From Gemmatimonadota bacterium (GTDB lineage: Bacteria > Gemmatimonadota > Gemmatimonadetes > Gemmatimonadales > Gemmatimonadaceae): 61,055 bases of DNA. Below, in pieces: positions 36,498-48,709 of the stretch (positions are counted from its first letter, which is position 1; each line of letters starts with the position of its first letter). The position numbers were made by a program, and so were the translations under genes. The notes under the pieces are model-generated. The model had not been told where the DNA came from and ran no database searches. It saw only the letters and a list, made by a program, of their open reading frames with translations. The stretch covers positions 1 to 61,055 of the forward strand of contig JARIEY010000002.1 in the NCBI GenBank assembly GCA_031127085.1, read 5' to 3'.

Positions 36498-36907
36498 TCA
36501 TGGTGTCGGAGGCCGGAACTGTACCGGCAACAGCACCGACACCGGCACCGGGCGCCCCTGTTGCATGGCGGGTGAGAATCGCAGTTGGCCCGCGCCCGCC
36601 AGCGCCGCACTGTCGAATGCCGCAAGCGCTGCATGTTCCTGCACGGTGGTCGAATCACCAACCGGCGCTCCGCTGGTATCGATCCACAGGCGCAGCAGCA
36701 CATCGCCGCTCTGTCGCGCATCAAAGGCGGCGCGCGGATATACGAACGGCGACACCCGGTTGAGCAGGCGCGGCATCACCTCGGGGCGCGCCCCGCCGGG
36801 CAGGATGGCGTCAATCGCCTTCTGCGCGCCCGACTGATCGATGCACGCCGTCAGCAGCAGCGCGCCAACCGCAGCCGTGCTCCATCCGTTCATTCGCCGC
36901 GCGCTCA

Positions 36908-36911
<4 letters not shown>
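36498..36911 (-). CDS. TonB C-terminal domain lipoprotein
   Basis: The 137-residue product has a lipobox (LLTAC) and a single TonB-C domain: SPFVYPRAAFDARQSGDVLLRLWIDTSGAPVGDSTTVQEHAALAAFDSAAL and a closing strand with GRPVPVSVLLPVQF. The usual N-terminal membrane helix and proline linker of TonB are replaced by a lipid anchor. The role is unclear; such TonB-C proteins may bind receptor TonB boxes or peptidoglycan. Its start overlaps the mutS stop by four bases, an odd neighbour for a repair gene. Confidence 0.75.
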
Positions 36912-39555
<2,644 letters not shown>

Positions 39556-39559
<4 letters not shown>

Positions 39560-40410
39560 CGCCCCTCCGCTTCCACCACCAGCGCCTTCGACTTCTTGGT
39601 GCTGAACTCGCGCGCCACCTCGGCCGCCTCGGCCCGCGTTGCAAACCGTCCCACGCGCACGCGCCACGGCTTCTCGGGTGTCACGCGCGCGTCGTGCCCG
39701 CGCTTCTTCAGCTTCTTCACGAGCGCCAGCGCTTCGTCACGGCTCCCGTACGCGGCCAGCTGCACCGACCAGCGTCCTTTCTTCGCTGCCGGTGCCGGCT
39801 TTTCCTCGGCCGGCGCGCGCAGCGAATCCGCCGCCACCGAATCGGCCACTGCCTTGGCATTCAGTTCGACGGCGTCGCACGGGCGCGCGTAGTACTCGAT
39901 TTGGTTGATCAGTTCCACGTCGCCGGCGACAACCAGCCGCCGCGCATCGCGCAGCGCCACGCAGGCGTCGAGCGGGCGCGAATCCTCCAGGAGCAGGCGC
40001 CCCATCCAGTAGCGGCCCGCTGCGCGCGACGGCGCATCAGGATGCTCGCGCGCCAGACGTTCGAGGTGGCGCTGCGCGGCCACCCGATCGCCGCGCGTGA
40101 ACTCCAGCTGCGCAAGCCGAAGCAACGCTTCGCTCGCGCGCGGCGACAGCGGGAACTCAATCGCCACCCGGAGCAGATCGGTGCGCGCCCCGTCGCCGTT
40201 CTCGGCCAGCACCCCGCGCCAGTAGAGCGCTTCCGCATACGCTGGCGACCCCGCAGGCGCCGCCGCGAGCGCCGAGTCAACGAGCGCGCGCCCCGCCGCC
40301 GCGTTGCCGTCGTTGACCAGGCGCCGCGCCCGCGCAATAACATCGCCCCCCTGCGCCGACCCGGAGGCCGCGCAGACAAGGAGCAAAAGGAAAGCTCGAA
40401 AGATTCGCAT
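39556..40410 (-). CDS. exported TPR/SPOR-domain protein
   Basis: Start set at the ATG at 40410, which opens a signal peptide (MRIFRAFLLLLVCAASGSAQ). The 284-residue product has helical TPR-like repeats (about 25-170: AEALYWRGVLAENGDGARTD; ASEALLRLAQLEFTRGDRVAAQRHLERLA) and a C-terminal SPOR domain (about 205-280: RWSVQLAAYGSRDEALALVKKLKKRG...WRVRVGRFATRAEAAEVAREF), which binds denuded peptidoglycan at division sites. It is likely a periplasmic envelope or division factor. It overlaps mutS by four bases. Confidence 0.85.
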
Positions 40411-40446
40411 CAACCCCGCGTGTCCCAGTTTCTCGCCTGAATGGTT

Positions 40447-40494
40447 CCCTGTTCCCTTCCCCTTCCTACACCCTGTTCCCTTCCCCTTCCTACA
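40447..40494. repeat. 24-bp pyrimidine-rich tandem duplication
   Basis: Two exact adjacent copies of a 24-base unit beginning ccctgttcccttcc and ending ttcctaca (40447-40470 and 40471-40494). The second copy runs into the last codons of holA. Similar CTGTT-rich pyrimidine tracts lie at about 49731-49790 and 53790-53825. Confidence 0.9.
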
Positions 40495-41521
40495 CACAGA
40501 GTGCCAAAACCAGTGTCTCCAACACCTGCTCCTCACTCGACGTGCGTGTGTCCTTCAGCGCAAGATCGGTCGTGAGCAACAGGTCGAGCGCCCGATCACA
40601 GCGCGTCGCATCCCACTGGGGAAGCGCCTTCATCCACCCTTGGATCGCCTCGCCCCACGGACGGCCCACAAATGCGCCGCCCTCCTTGAGCAGATCGAAA
40701 TAGGCACGACTCAGCGTTCCCGTGGACATGCCGCCGGCGCGCGCCGCCGACCCCCACGCCAGCGCAAAGGTCTGTGCCGTGAGCGCAATCACCACGGAGA
40801 CGCCGGTCGTCTTCGGCTGCGCCATCACGCGAGGCAACATCGCCAGCGCGCGCTTGGCATCGCGCACCGCTACGCAATCGAGCAGGTCGGCCAGTGTTTC
40901 ACCGTGGCGGATGCCCACCACGGCTTGCACGGCATCGGCATCGATCTCCGCGCCGTTCGTGTAGCTCATCAGCTTGTCCAGCTCGCCCGACAGCTGCGCC
41001 AGATCGTTGCCCACGTGATTCACCAGCAATGCCGCCGCCGATGGGGTGATGCTCCCCCGCAGCGTCTCCTTCATCTGGTGCGCAATCCACTTCAACACAC
41101 TGTCTTCGCTCAGCGGCTTGCACTCGCACACGGTGCAACGCGCCGGCCACGACTTCTCCGGCTCTTCGCCGGCGGGAAGCGCCAGCACGAGCACGGTGTC
41201 GGTAGACGGCTTGGCGAGATACTTGTCGATCACCGCCAGCGGCGCCTTCTTGAGCGCGTGAGCATCGCGAATCACCACCACGCGACGTTCGGCCATCATC
41301 GGCAGCTGCTCCAGGAGTCCGCGCAGGGTCGCCGCATCCAGTTCGCCGCCGCGCCGGATATCGAGGTTGAAGTCCCGCATCGACGCCTCCACGGCGCGCG
41401 CGAGCAGCAACCGCAGGACTTCTTCCTTGATGAAGTCTTCGTCGCCAAACAGCAGGTACACCGGGTCGAACGACCCGGCGTCAAATGCGGTTCTCAGGGC
41501 GCGGGGATTGGAGGCCGGCAT
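40490..41521 (-). CDS. holA: DNA polymerase III delta subunit
   Basis: The 343-residue product has the delta-subunit layout: VYLLFGDEDFIKEEVLRLLLARAV (degenerate nucleotide site), the beta-clamp contact region LLEQLPMMAERRVVVIRDAH, CKPLSEDSVLKWIAHQM, and GNDLAQLSGELDKLMSYT. It opens the sliding clamp in the clamp loader. A perfect TATAAT ends eight bases before the ATG, so the gene appears to have its own promoter and a leaderless mRNA. The stop lies inside the 24-bp duplication. Confidence 0.93.
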   Translation of the reverse strand: MPASNPRALRTAFDAGSFDPVYLLFGDEDFIKEEVLRLLLARAVEASMRDFNLDIRRGGELDAATLRGLLEQLPMMAERRVVVIRDAHALKKAPLAVIDKYLAKPSTDTVLVLALPAGEEPEKSWPARCTVCECKPLSEDSVLKWIAHQMKETLRGSITPSAAALLVNHVGNDLAQLSGELDKLMSYTNGAEIDADAVQAVVGIRHGETLADLLDCVAVRDAKRALAMLPRVMAQPKTTGVSVVIALTAQTFALAWGSAARAGGMSTGTLSRAYFDLLKEGGAFVGRPWGEAIQGWMKALPQWDATRCDRALDLLLTTDLALKDTRTSSEEQVLETLVLALCV

Positions 41522-41529
41522 CGGGGAGA

Positions 41530-41535
41530 ATTATA
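41530..41535 (-). promoter_or_regulatory. consensus -10 (TATAAT) at holA start
   Basis: A perfect TATAAT on the minus strand followed by eight bases (TCTCCCCG) and the holA ATG at 41521. Transcription would begin at or within two bases of the start codon. The -35 is not convincing (GC-rich). Confidence 0.6.
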
Positions 41536-41560
41536 CCCCGCCGACGCCTCCCCTGCCGAC

Positions 41561-42124
41561 CTATTGTCCGGGGAAACTCACCGTCTGCAGGCGTATGGAC
41601 GAAGCGCGCATCGGCATTGACGGGGTGCGCAGTGGCGCCTCGCCCGGCAGGGCCTCGAACCGGGCGCCGGAACCCGCGACCACCGCCGTCATCGTGGGGG
41701 CAGGACGTATGGGTGTCGGTGCGGCGCGTTCCGGCGCGCGCGCCAACACCGGGATCATCCGCACCGGCTCCGTGCGCCGCACGCGCCCCGACGCCATCAC
41801 CATCAGGGTCACGGAAGCGGCCAGGATCATGGCCGCCATCCCCCAGCGTGCCGTTGGCGCTCGACGCGCCGCCATCGACGCGAGGCGGTCGTCAGCAATC
41901 CGTGCGGCCAGGCGCGTGCGAAAGTCTCCGGACGGCGCGATCTCACGCAACGCCTGCAGTGCCAGCAGCGACCGACGGATCTGTACATCGTGCCGTGCGC
42001 AGGCGGGGCAGGATTCCACGTGTGCTTCGCAATCGCTCACGGCGGCGGCGGAGAGGTAACCGTCCAGATACTCCGCGTGCTGACGGCGGAACTGACGGCA
42101 GGAAAGCGAAGAGCGGCGAGGCAT
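41561..42124 (-). CDS. zinc-finger anti-sigma factor, membrane-anchored
   Basis: The 187-residue product has a zf-HC2 zinc site (CEAHVESCPAC, the HxxxCxxC signature) near residues 32-42, helices of the anti-sigma domain (RQFRRQHAEYLDGYLSAAAVSD), a membrane segment at about 92-110 (WGMAAMILAASVTLMVMASG) and a Pro/Ala/Arg-rich outer tail. Such ZAS-domain proteins hold ECF sigma factors and release them on redox or envelope signals. It lies 88 bases downstream of an ECF sigma gene on the same strand. Confidence 0.88.
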   Translation of the reverse strand: MPRRSSLSCRQFRRQHAEYLDGYLSAAAVSDCEAHVESCPACARHDVQIRRSLLALQALREIAPSGDFRTRLAARIADDRLASMAARRAPTARWGMAAMILAASVTLMVMASGRVRRTEPVRMIPVLARAPERAAPTPIRPAPTMTAVVAGSGARFEALPGEAPLRTPSMPMRASSIRLQTVSFPGQ

Positions 42125-42212
42125 CGACCTTCGATACCCGCCGCCCTTCTGGGGGTTCCACCCCGCCCATCAACCGGCGCTGCCATCCGTGGTACTGCGG
42201 GTCGCGCCTCGC

Positions 42213-42842
42213 TTAGAGCACAGGACCTACGAGGTCCGCAAAGGCCGCGCGCGCGCGATTCAGGCGTGATTTCACCGTGCCCAAGTTGCACTGCGTCATC
42301 TCAGCGATCTCTTCGTACGAACGCCCCTCGAGCTCGCGCAACACAAACACCTGACGGTGGTGCGCGGGCAGCCGCTTGACGGCCGCATCCACCAGTTCGC
42401 GCAGGTGACGCCGGTCAAAGGCGTCGTCAGGGCGCGCCGCGGTATCCTCGAACTCCAGCGGACGATCCTCGTCCTCCCACCCAGACGTCATGGTCTGGAA
42501 GAGCACCAGCGGATTGCGCGCGCGGTTGCGCAGTTCATTCTTGGCCAGATTGGAGGCAATCGTGTAGATCCACGTCGAGAACTTCTTCGACCGGTCAAAT
42601 CGCGCCAGGTGACGATAGACGCGCACGAACGCTTCCTGCACCAGGTCTTCCGCACGCTCGCGATCGCCAACCGTCCGATAGACGAAGTTCAGCAACCGCG
42701 TCTGATAGCGGTCCACGAGCACATCGAACGCCAAGCTGGCGCCGTCGAGGTAGGCCGAGACAAGACCATTGTCGTCGAGCGTCTGCAGATCCGCACGTCG
42801 AAATGGATTGAGGGGCTGGACCTTGAGAGCCGTCTGTCGCAT
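42213..42842 (-). CDS. ECF RNA polymerase sigma factor (RpoE/SigW-like)
   Basis: The 209-residue product has region 2 (FDVLVDRYQTRLLNFVYRTVGDRERAEDLVQEAFVRVYRHL; FSTWIYTIASNLAKNELRNR) and region 4 (RLPAHHRQVFVLRELEGRSYEEIAEMTQCNLGTVKSRLNRAR). Typical length for an ECF factor. A strong ribosome site (GGAGGAGCAG) precedes the ATG at 42842. Its likely partner is the zinc-finger anti-sigma factor encoded downstream. Confidence 0.95.
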   Translation of the reverse strand: MRQTALKVQPLNPFRRADLQTLDDNGLVSAYLDGASLAFDVLVDRYQTRLLNFVYRTVGDRERAEDLVQEAFVRVYRHLARFDRSKKFSTWIYTIASNLAKNELRNRARNPLVLFQTMTSGWEDEDRPLEFEDTAARPDDAFDRRHLRELVDAAVKRLPAHHRQVFVLRELEGRSYEEIAEMTQCNLGTVKSRLNRARAAFADLVGPVL

Positions 42843-42924
42843 CTGCTCCTCCTGGGGGACGAATGCTGCGTCTACCCCGAGTAATGAGCAGGGACCGTAC
42901 CACGATTTTGTAGTCCAAAGAAAG

Positions 42925-42957
42925 ACGGCAAGTCATTATCCATAAATGACTTGCCGT
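42925..42957 (-). terminator. hairpin downstream of the Nudix gene
   Basis: A perfect 13-bp stem (42925-42937 with 42945-42957) with a 7-base loop, followed on the minus strand by CTTTCTTTGG. It lies 100 bases past the Nudix stop in an AT-richer stretch (about 42880-43060) that also precedes the ECF sigma gene. The rest of this 215-base gap shows no gene. Confidence 0.65.
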
Positions 42958-43057
42958 TTCACTATCATCGCAAGAATGTCTGGTTGTCTGGAACTTTATG
43001 TCCTCCAAAAAGGACACTACCCCTGCGAGGCCTCGCCTTCATCGAAACGGCGGTGCA

Positions 43058-43612
43058 TTACCCTCGACAATAAAAACCGGCTACAAATAGGATGCCAAGC
43101 GATGTCTTCAGGTCCTCAATTTCCCCGCTGCGTACCATCTCCAGTGCCCGCGACATCGTCACGGGATAAGCCTCGACGAACTCGTCGGGATCGAACTGCG
43201 TTTCATGACGCGAAATGCCGTGCGCCGCAAAGAGGTGGAGCTTCTCGTCGGTGAACCCCGGCGTCGTATAACCGGAGAGCAGTGGCTCCAGATGCTCAGC
43301 CACACATCCGGTCTCTTCGCGCAACTCGCGCGCCGCGCATTCCGCTGGCGTCTCGCCCGGATTGGGGCGACCGGCGGGAAGTTCGTAGAGGTACCCATCG
43401 GCCGCATAGCGATACTGTCGCACGAGCAGCAGTTGGGGATCCCCACCGTGCGGGTCGCTCAAAAACGGAACGACGACGCTCGCGCCGGAGTGCCGGATGA
43501 TCTCCTGCGTCCCCACACGACCGTCGGGAAAGCGGACCTGATCGACATTGAGCGTCACCACACGCCCTTCGAAGATGCGCTCGCTGCTCACCGTTCCTGT
43601 GGCTTCGCTCAT
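43058..43612 (-). CDS. Nudix hydrolase, ADP-ribose pyrophosphatase-like
   Basis: The 184-residue product has a complete Nudix box: G-RPNPG-E-TPAECAA-RELREETGC (about residues 81-103), preceded by the NudF-type YELPAG and followed by YTTPGFTDEKLHLF, the pattern of ADP-sugar pyrophosphatases. It splits ADP-ribose or similar NDP-X compounds with Mg2+. Its start overlaps the stop of the upstream M16 gene by four bases, so it is in a three-gene operon. Confidence 0.9.
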   Translation of the reverse strand: MSEATGTVSSERIFEGRVVTLNVDQVRFPDGRVGTQEIIRHSGASVVVPFLSDPHGGDPQLLLVRQYRYAADGYLYELPAGRPNPGETPAECAARELREETGCVAEHLEPLLSGYTTPGFTDEKLHLFAAHGISRHETQFDPDEFVEAYPVTMSRALEMVRSGEIEDLKTSLGILFVAGFYCRG

Positions 43613-44973
43613 TGTCCCGCTCCTTCGTCGGCACTGGTCACGGTAGGGGTGCCAATATCCAGGGCGGCAAGCTGCCCCTCAACGGCACTGGAATCGCCAA
43701 CCGCCAGCACCTGCAGCGATGACGGATGCAAATGCGTGCGCGCGGCCGCGTGCACGTCGGCACGAGTGACCGCAGTGATCCGCTCGCGGTACGTGCTGAA
43801 ATAGTCGTCCGGCAACTCATACACACGGGCAACGGCCAGCGCCGATGCGACCGCACCGGTGGTTTCGTAGCGAATCGGAAAGACCCCGGCGAGGTAGCGT
43901 GTGGCCAGGCCGAGCTCGTCGGCGGTGATCTCCGACTCACGCATCCGGTCGATCTCGAGCAGTATTTCGCGGACCGCTGCGCCGGTCACTTCGGTCTTCA
44001 CGGCGGTGCCCACCACAAACGGACCAGCCGATCGCCGCCAATCAAACGCGGAATGCGCCCCATACGTGTAGGCGTGCACTTCCCGAAGATTCAGGTTGAT
44101 GCGCGACGAAAAGAGGCCGCCGAGTGCCGCATTCATCACGACAGCCTGGAAGTAGTCCGCGTGCGTGCGCGGCAATCCCACGTGCCCGACACGAAGTTCC
44201 GACTGCGGCGCATCGGGCTTCGCCACCACGTGCACCCCTCGTGATGCGCTGCGTGCGATCGTCTGCACCGTGAGGGCCGGCGACACCGGACGGGTCCAGT
44301 CGCCGAGGCGCCGCTCCACCGACGCCAACGCCTGCTCCGGCGTGACGTCACCCGCCACGATGATCGTCGTCGTCGCCCCGCTGTATCGCGCCGTGTGCCA
44401 TGCGTGCAGGTGCGCCGGATCCAGCGCGCGCACCGACGCGGGCGTGCCGCCAGCCGGACGCGCGTAGCGACTCGATGGATCATACACCGCGCGCGCGAAG
44501 CGCTCATCGGCCAGGCCGCGCGGCTCCACCTGTTGCTGCAGGAGTTCGGCGAGACGCTCCGCCTTGAGGCGCTCGACGTCCGCCGCAGCAAAGCGCGGGG
44601 CCATCAGCACCTCCGAGAGCAACGCCATCGCCTCGTCGAATCGGCCGGGCGTCACCGTCAGTCGAATGCTTGCGTCGTCCCAATCGGCACCGCTCTCGAT
44701 GGCCGTGCCAAGGCGTTCAAAGGCATCGGCCAGTGCGGGCCCATCGCGATGGGCCGCCCCTTCCGCCAGCGCGGCGGCCGCGAGCATCGCGGTCCCCTCC
44801 TGTCCCGGCGCGTCACCGGCGGCGCCAGCATCGACAACTGCGAGTATAGTCACCAGCGGAAGGCGACGCATCGGCGCGACCACCAGGCGCAGGCCCCCGG
44901 GCAACACCACGCGCGTGGCCTGCGGAAACTCATACGGCCGCGGCGTACCCGGCGTCGGGCGCGATGCCTTCAT
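43609..44973 (-). CDS. M16 family protein, non-catalytic subunit (cytosolic pair)
   Basis: The 454-residue product has the M16 fold (LPGGLRLVVAPMRRLPLVTILAVVDAGA; NLREVHAYTYGAHSAFDW with the R/Y substrate motif) but no zinc site: QEGTAMLAAAALAEGA stands in place of HxxEH. Unlike the pair at 28307-31092, no signal peptide precedes it. It overlaps the catalytic gene and the Nudix gene by four bases each. It should be the partner of the peptidase encoded at 44970. Confidence 0.9.
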   Translation of the reverse strand: MKASRPTPGTPRPYEFPQATRVVLPGGLRLVVAPMRRLPLVTILAVVDAGAAGDAPGQEGTAMLAAAALAEGAAHRDGPALADAFERLGTAIESGADWDDASIRLTVTPGRFDEAMALLSEVLMAPRFAAADVERLKAERLAELLQQQVEPRGLADERFARAVYDPSSRYARPAGGTPASVRALDPAHLHAWHTARYSGATTTIIVAGDVTPEQALASVERRLGDWTRPVSPALTVQTIARSASRGVHVVAKPDAPQSELRVGHVGLPRTHADYFQAVVMNAALGGLFSSRINLNLREVHAYTYGAHSAFDWRRSAGPFVVGTAVKTEVTGAAVREILLEIDRMRESEITADELGLATRYLAGVFPIRYETTGAVASALAVARVYELPDDYFSTYRERITAVTRADVHAAARTHLHPSSLQVLAVGDSSAVEGQLAALDIGTPTVTSADEGAGQ

Positions 44974-46253
44974 GACACCACCTCCGTCTGGACGCGTGGG
45001 ACATACAAGAGCGAGGCACGGTTCTCCGCACCAAGCACGTCCCGGGCGAACGCAGTGACATCGGCGGCGGTGACGGCGCGATACTGCGCCACCTGGCGAT
45101 TCACAACCGTAGGGTCACCCAGCAAGGTTGCAAACTTTGAAATCGCATCGGCGCGGTCACCGGCGGACTGCATCGACGACACGTAATCGGTTTCGATCAG
45201 CGCGAGGGCGCGCTCCAGTTCGTCGGGGCTCACCCCCTCGGTGCGCAGTCGGTCGATTTCCCCAACCACGGCGCTCTCGAGCGTGGCGGCATCAATACCG
45301 GGGCGCGCGGTGGCGTCGGCGACAAAGAGGTCGGCGCCTTTGGCCAGATCCCAGGTGAACGCGCTCACATCGCTCGCCACTTCACGCTCGCGCACGAGCG
45401 CACGATAAAGCCGGCTGCCACGGCGCTGACCAAGCACGGCAGCGCACACACTCCCGGCGTAGTAGGCCGGCGAACCAAACACGGGCGCACGAAAAGCCAG
45501 AAACAACCGGGGAACCATCACGTCGTCTTCCACCACCTCGCGTTTCCATTCGCCGAACGTCGACGGCAGCGCCATCGGTGGCAGCGCCGGACGTCCGGTA
45601 CCGCGCGGAATCGCGCCAAAGTGGCGTTCGACCAACGTGCGCGCGAGTGCCGCATCGAAATCACCGGCAATCGTCAGCACGGCATTGTCCGGTGTATAGA
45701 ACGTGCGGAAGAACTCGGCCACATCATCCAGGCTCGCCTCGCTCAGATCTTCCATCGATCCAATGAGCGAATGGTGAAACGGATGCTCCCGGGGGTAGCA
45801 GAGCGCCGGCAGGCGCTCCCACCAGGTGCCGTACGGCTGGTTGTCCACCGACCAGCGCCGTTCGTTCTTCACGACATCGCGCTGCGTATCCAGCTTCTCC
45901 TGTGTCATCGCCGGCAACAGCGCGCCCATCCGGTCAGCCTCGAGCCAGAGCGCCAACTCCAGATGGTGCGACGGAACGGTCTCGAAGTAGTTGGTCCGCT
46001 CGAGCCACGTCGAACCGTTCAGTGTGCCGCCGGCACGCTGCACCAGTTCAAAGTGCTCATTGGCGCCCACGTTGGCCGATCCCTGAAACAGCATGTGTTC
46101 GAACAGATGCGCAAAGCCCGTGCGCCCCGACCGTTCGTTGGCCGATCCCACGTGATACCAGAGATTGACGGCGACGACAGGGGCGGAGTGGTCCTCCGAC
46201 AGCGTGACCAAGAGTCCGTTGGGCAGACGGTACGACGCGAGCGGTAGTTGCAT
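44970..46253 (-). CDS. M16 zinc peptidase, catalytic subunit (cytosolic pair)
   Basis: The 427-residue product starts directly at the mature fold (MQLPLASYRLPNGLLVTLSEDHSAP) with a GGAG site before the ATG and no signal peptide. Zinc motif HLFEH at 49-53, with RDVVKNERRWSVDNQPYG downstream. This is the active half of a second M16 heterodimer in the window; its lack of an export signal suggests processing or degradation of peptides in the cytosol. Forms an operon with the inactive subunit and a Nudix hydrolase. Confidence 0.9.
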   Translation of the reverse strand: MQLPLASYRLPNGLLVTLSEDHSAPVVAVNLWYHVGSANERSGRTGFAHLFEHMLFQGSANVGANEHFELVQRAGGTLNGSTWLERTNYFETVPSHHLELALWLEADRMGALLPAMTQEKLDTQRDVVKNERRWSVDNQPYGTWWERLPALCYPREHPFHHSLIGSMEDLSEASLDDVAEFFRTFYTPDNAVLTIAGDFDAALARTLVERHFGAIPRGTGRPALPPMALPSTFGEWKREVVEDDVMVPRLFLAFRAPVFGSPAYYAGSVCAAVLGQRRGSRLYRALVREREVASDVSAFTWDLAKGADLFVADATARPGIDAATLESAVVGEIDRLRTEGVSPDELERALALIETDYVSSMQSAGDRADAISKFATLLGDPTVVNRQVAQYRAVTAADVTAFARDVLGAENRASLLYVPRVQTEVVS

Positions 46254-46301
46254 GACTCCATATGTGAGAGGGTCGCCGGCCAGGCCGACGCCCTTGATAG
46301 T

Positions 46302-47693
46302 CTAGCCCAGCGAGATTCGTTCGCCCGCCGTGGGGATATGCGCCCGATAGCCGCGATCGCGCAGCTGCTGCGCAAACGCTTCCTGCGCCTCAGGCTCGCC
46401 GTGCACCAAAAAGACGTCCTTGAGCCGCGGGGATTTGGCGCGCACCGCGTGCAACCACTTGCTGAGCTCGGTGCGGTCGGCGTGCGCGCTATACCCGTTG
46501 AGCACCGCTACCTGTGCCCGCAACGGGATGTCTACACCGAAGGTCTTGATCGTGTCGCGCCGTTCGACAATGCGCCGCCCCAGCGTGTGCTGCCCCTGGA
46601 AACCAACAATCAGGATCGTGTTGCGCGGATTGCTCGCCCCGAGTTGCAGGTGGTGCACGATGCGCCCCGACTCGCACATCCCCGACGCCGAGATGATTAC
46701 CATGGGCCCCGTCGCCCGTGACAGTGCTTTGGAGTCTTCGCGGTCCGGCGTGTACTGCAACAGTGGAAACTGAAACAGCGACGAGCCGTTGTGGCTGCGG
46801 ACAAACCCTTCGGTCTGGTCAAACACGTCCGCGTTACGCTCAAAGACCTCGGTCGCTTTGGTGGCCAGCGGGCTGTCGATGTAAATGGGGAGGCGCGGAA
46901 TCTCCCCCGACTCCGCCATTTGATGCAGGTCGTACACGAGCTCCTGGGTGCGTCCCACCGCAAACGCCGGCACGAGCACGCGCCCGCCACGGGCGGCCGT
47001 CTCACGCACCACACGCGCCAGTTCCTCGCGCGCCCCTTCCGTCGATCCGTGGTCGCGGTTCCCGTACGTCGACTCCATAAGCACCCAGTCGGCATCGGCC
47101 GGGGGCTCGGGATCACGAATGATTGGCAGCCCGTCCCGCCCGAGATCGCCGGAAAAGACGAGCTTCTTCGTGCGCCCGCCGTTCTCCACCTCCAGCGAGA
47201 TCGACGCCGATCCCAGAATGTGGCCGGCTTCGGAAAACGTGGCGAAGACGCCGGGAGCCACCTCGAACCGCGCGTTGTAATAGTGCGGAACCATCAGGTC
47301 GATCGTGCGCGCCGCCTCGCGGCGTCCGTACAGCGGCTCAAAATGCTCGCGCTTGTGCCAGGCCAGATGCTCCGCGTTTTCCTCTTGGATATGCGCCGAG
47401 TCGGCCAGCATCGGTTCGCAGAGGTCGCGCGTGGCGTGCGTCGCGTGAATCGCCTTGGCGTAGCCCGACTTCACCAGAAACGGAATTCGCCCGGCGTGGT
47501 CGATGTGCGCGTGCGACAGGATCACGGCGTCGATCTGCGACACCGGCACGGGGAGCGCGAGGTTCTTGCGCTGCACTTCGCTGCGCCGTCCCTGAAACAG
47601 GCCGCAGTCGAGCAAAATCGTCTTGCCGTGCGCCTGCACCACGTGGCACGACCCCGTGACCTCGCGCGCAGCCCCCTGGACGGTCAACTGCAT
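46302..47693 (-). CDS. MBL-fold / beta-CASP ribonuclease
   Basis: The 463-residue product has the metallo-beta-lactamase motif SHAHIDHAG near residue 60, further ligand segments ([23 protein letters not shown]), the beta-CASP insert ([21 protein letters not shown]) and the C-terminal RNA-specificity part ([46 protein letters not shown]). This is the CPSF73-like bacterial group, which cuts RNA. No KH domain, so it is unlike the archaeal CPSF proteins. Preceded by a GGAG site. Confidence 0.92.
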   Translation of the reverse strand: MQLTVQGAAREVTGSCHVVQAHGKTILLDCGLFQGRRSEVQRKNLALPVPVSQIDAVILSHAHIDHAGRIPFLVKSGYAKAIHATHATRDLCEPMLADSAHIQEENAEHLAWHKREHFEPLYGRREAARTIDLMVPHYYNARFEVAPGVFATFSEAGHILGSASISLEVENGGRTKKLVFSGDLGRDGLPIIRDPEPPADADWVLMESTYGNRDHGSTEGAREELARVVRETAARGGRVLVPAFAVGRTQELVYDLHQMAESGEIPRLPIYIDSPLATKATEVFERNADVFDQTEGFVRSHNGSSLFQFPLLQYTPDREDSKALSRATGPMVIISASGMCESGRIVHHLQLGASNPRNTILIVGFQGQHTLGRRIVERRDTIKTFGVDIPLRAQVAVLNGYSAHADRTELSKWLHAVRAKSPRLKDVFLVHGEPEAQEAFAQQLRDRGYRAHIPTAGERISLG

Positions 47694-47708
47694 GGCGGCG
47701 CTCCGATC

Positions 47709-47888
47709 TCAGGATGCGTCGCTGGTCGCCTGCCGCTGGAATACCACGGTGATGCGCTGTTCGTCCTGCGTCATCATGGTGGGTTCCCAGCCGGCTCGGC
47801 TGCGCTCGTTCAGGAGATCGGTCAACGCGTCTTCGTCGTCGCGGACATGGCGCGCGATGCGCAGGATCACGGCTTGGTATTCTTTCAT
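47709..47888 (-). CDS. small DUF4177-like protein
   Basis: The 59-residue product (start [14 protein letters not shown]) has two strands and a central helix ([23 protein letters not shown]), the pattern of DUF4177 proteins, whose function is unknown. The longer open frame upstream crosses into the divergent upp gene and is not used here. Only 28 bases separate its ATG from that of upp, with no ribosome site on either side. The beta-CASP gene starts 15 bases downstream, so both may be one transcript. Confidence 0.65.
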   Translation of the reverse strand: MKEYQAVILRIARHVRDDEDALTDLLNERSRAGWEPTMMTQDEQRITVVFQRQATSDAS

Positions 47889-47898
47889 GTCCGCGAAG

Positions 47899-47908
47899 AT
47901 ACTAGCTT
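47899..47908. promoter_or_regulatory. overlapping divergent -10 elements of upp and the DUF4177-like gene
   Basis: In the 28-base gap between divergent start codons, TAGTAT (minus strand, 47899-47904) lies 10 bases before the ATG at 47888 and TAGCTT (plus strand, 47903-47908) lies 8 bases before the ATG at 47917. They share two bases. Both transcripts would have almost no leader, and RNA polymerase could not occupy both at once. Confidence 0.45.
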
Positions 47909-47916
47909 TGCCGCCT

Positions 47917-48564
47917 ATGGTCACCACCCCGACGCCCCCAAGCTTCACCGTCATCGAGCACCCCCTCATCCAGCACAAGCTGTCGATTCTGCGCGATCAG
48001 GGGACGCCCACCAAGGTCTTCAAGGAACTCGTCGACGAAATCGCGATGCTGATGGCGTTCGAGGCGACGCGTACGCTGCCGCTCGAAGCCGTCACGATCC
48101 AAACGCCACTCGAGTCCATGGAGGCGCGCCGGCTGAGCGGCCACGAGCCCGTGCTCGTCCCCATTCTGCGCGCCGGCCTCGGAATGGTGGACGGCATCCG
48201 CGCGCTGATGCCCTCGGCGCGGGTCGGACATATTGGCCTGTATCGCAATCACGACACCCTCGAACCGGTCGAGTACTACTTCAAGGTGCCGCCTGACCTG
48301 GCGCAGCGGGACGTCTTCGTGCTCGACCCGATGCTGGCCACAGGTGGCTCCGCCGTGGATGCGCTGACGCAGCTCAAGAAGGCCGGCGCGCGGCGGCTTC
48401 GGTTCATGTGTCTTGTAGCCGCTCCCGAAGGCGCCGCTCGGCTGTGCGATGCGCATCCCGACGTCCCGGTCTTCGCCGCCGCACTCGACCGTGAGCTCAA
48501 CGCGAACGGATACATCCTGCCCGGCCTCGGCGACGCCGGCGATCGGTTGTTCGGAACCAAATAG
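47917..48564 (+). CDS. upp: uracil phosphoribosyltransferase
   Basis: Start set at the ATG at 47917; the frame extends upstream only as a shadow. The 215-residue product is a full [32 protein letters not shown], the PRPP loop [18 protein letters not shown] and the C-terminal uracil-binding [19 protein letters not shown]. It salvages uracil to UMP. It starts with no ribosome site, close to a -10-like TAGCTT. Confidence 0.96.
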   Translation: MVTTPTPPSFTVIEHPLIQHKLSILRDQGTPTKVFKELVDEIAMLMAFEATRTLPLEAVTIQTPLESMEARRLSGHEPVLVPILRAGLGMVDGIRALMPSARVGHIGLYRNHDTLEPVEYYFKVPPDLAQRDVFVLDPMLATGGSAVDALTQLKKAGARRLRFMCLVAAPEGAARLCDAHPDVPVFAAALDRELNANGYILPGLGDAGDRLFGTK

Positions 48565-48709
48565 CAAGGCCCGTGACCTGACGGCGCCTTTGCGCGTCAT
48601 TTGCGTGCAGTCAAGTGCTCTTGTTCGCAATCACGTGCGGTTCTAACTTCACCGCACGTCGCGACGATCCGTTCTGCTCGTCACCCGCGACGCGCCGCCA
48701 CCCCAGTCG

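Noticed and set aside
42880-43060. AT-richer stretch between the Nudix and sigma genes considered as a transferred insert
   Set aside because: Only about 180 bases with a terminator-like hairpin and no gene; ordinary intergenic DNA explains it.
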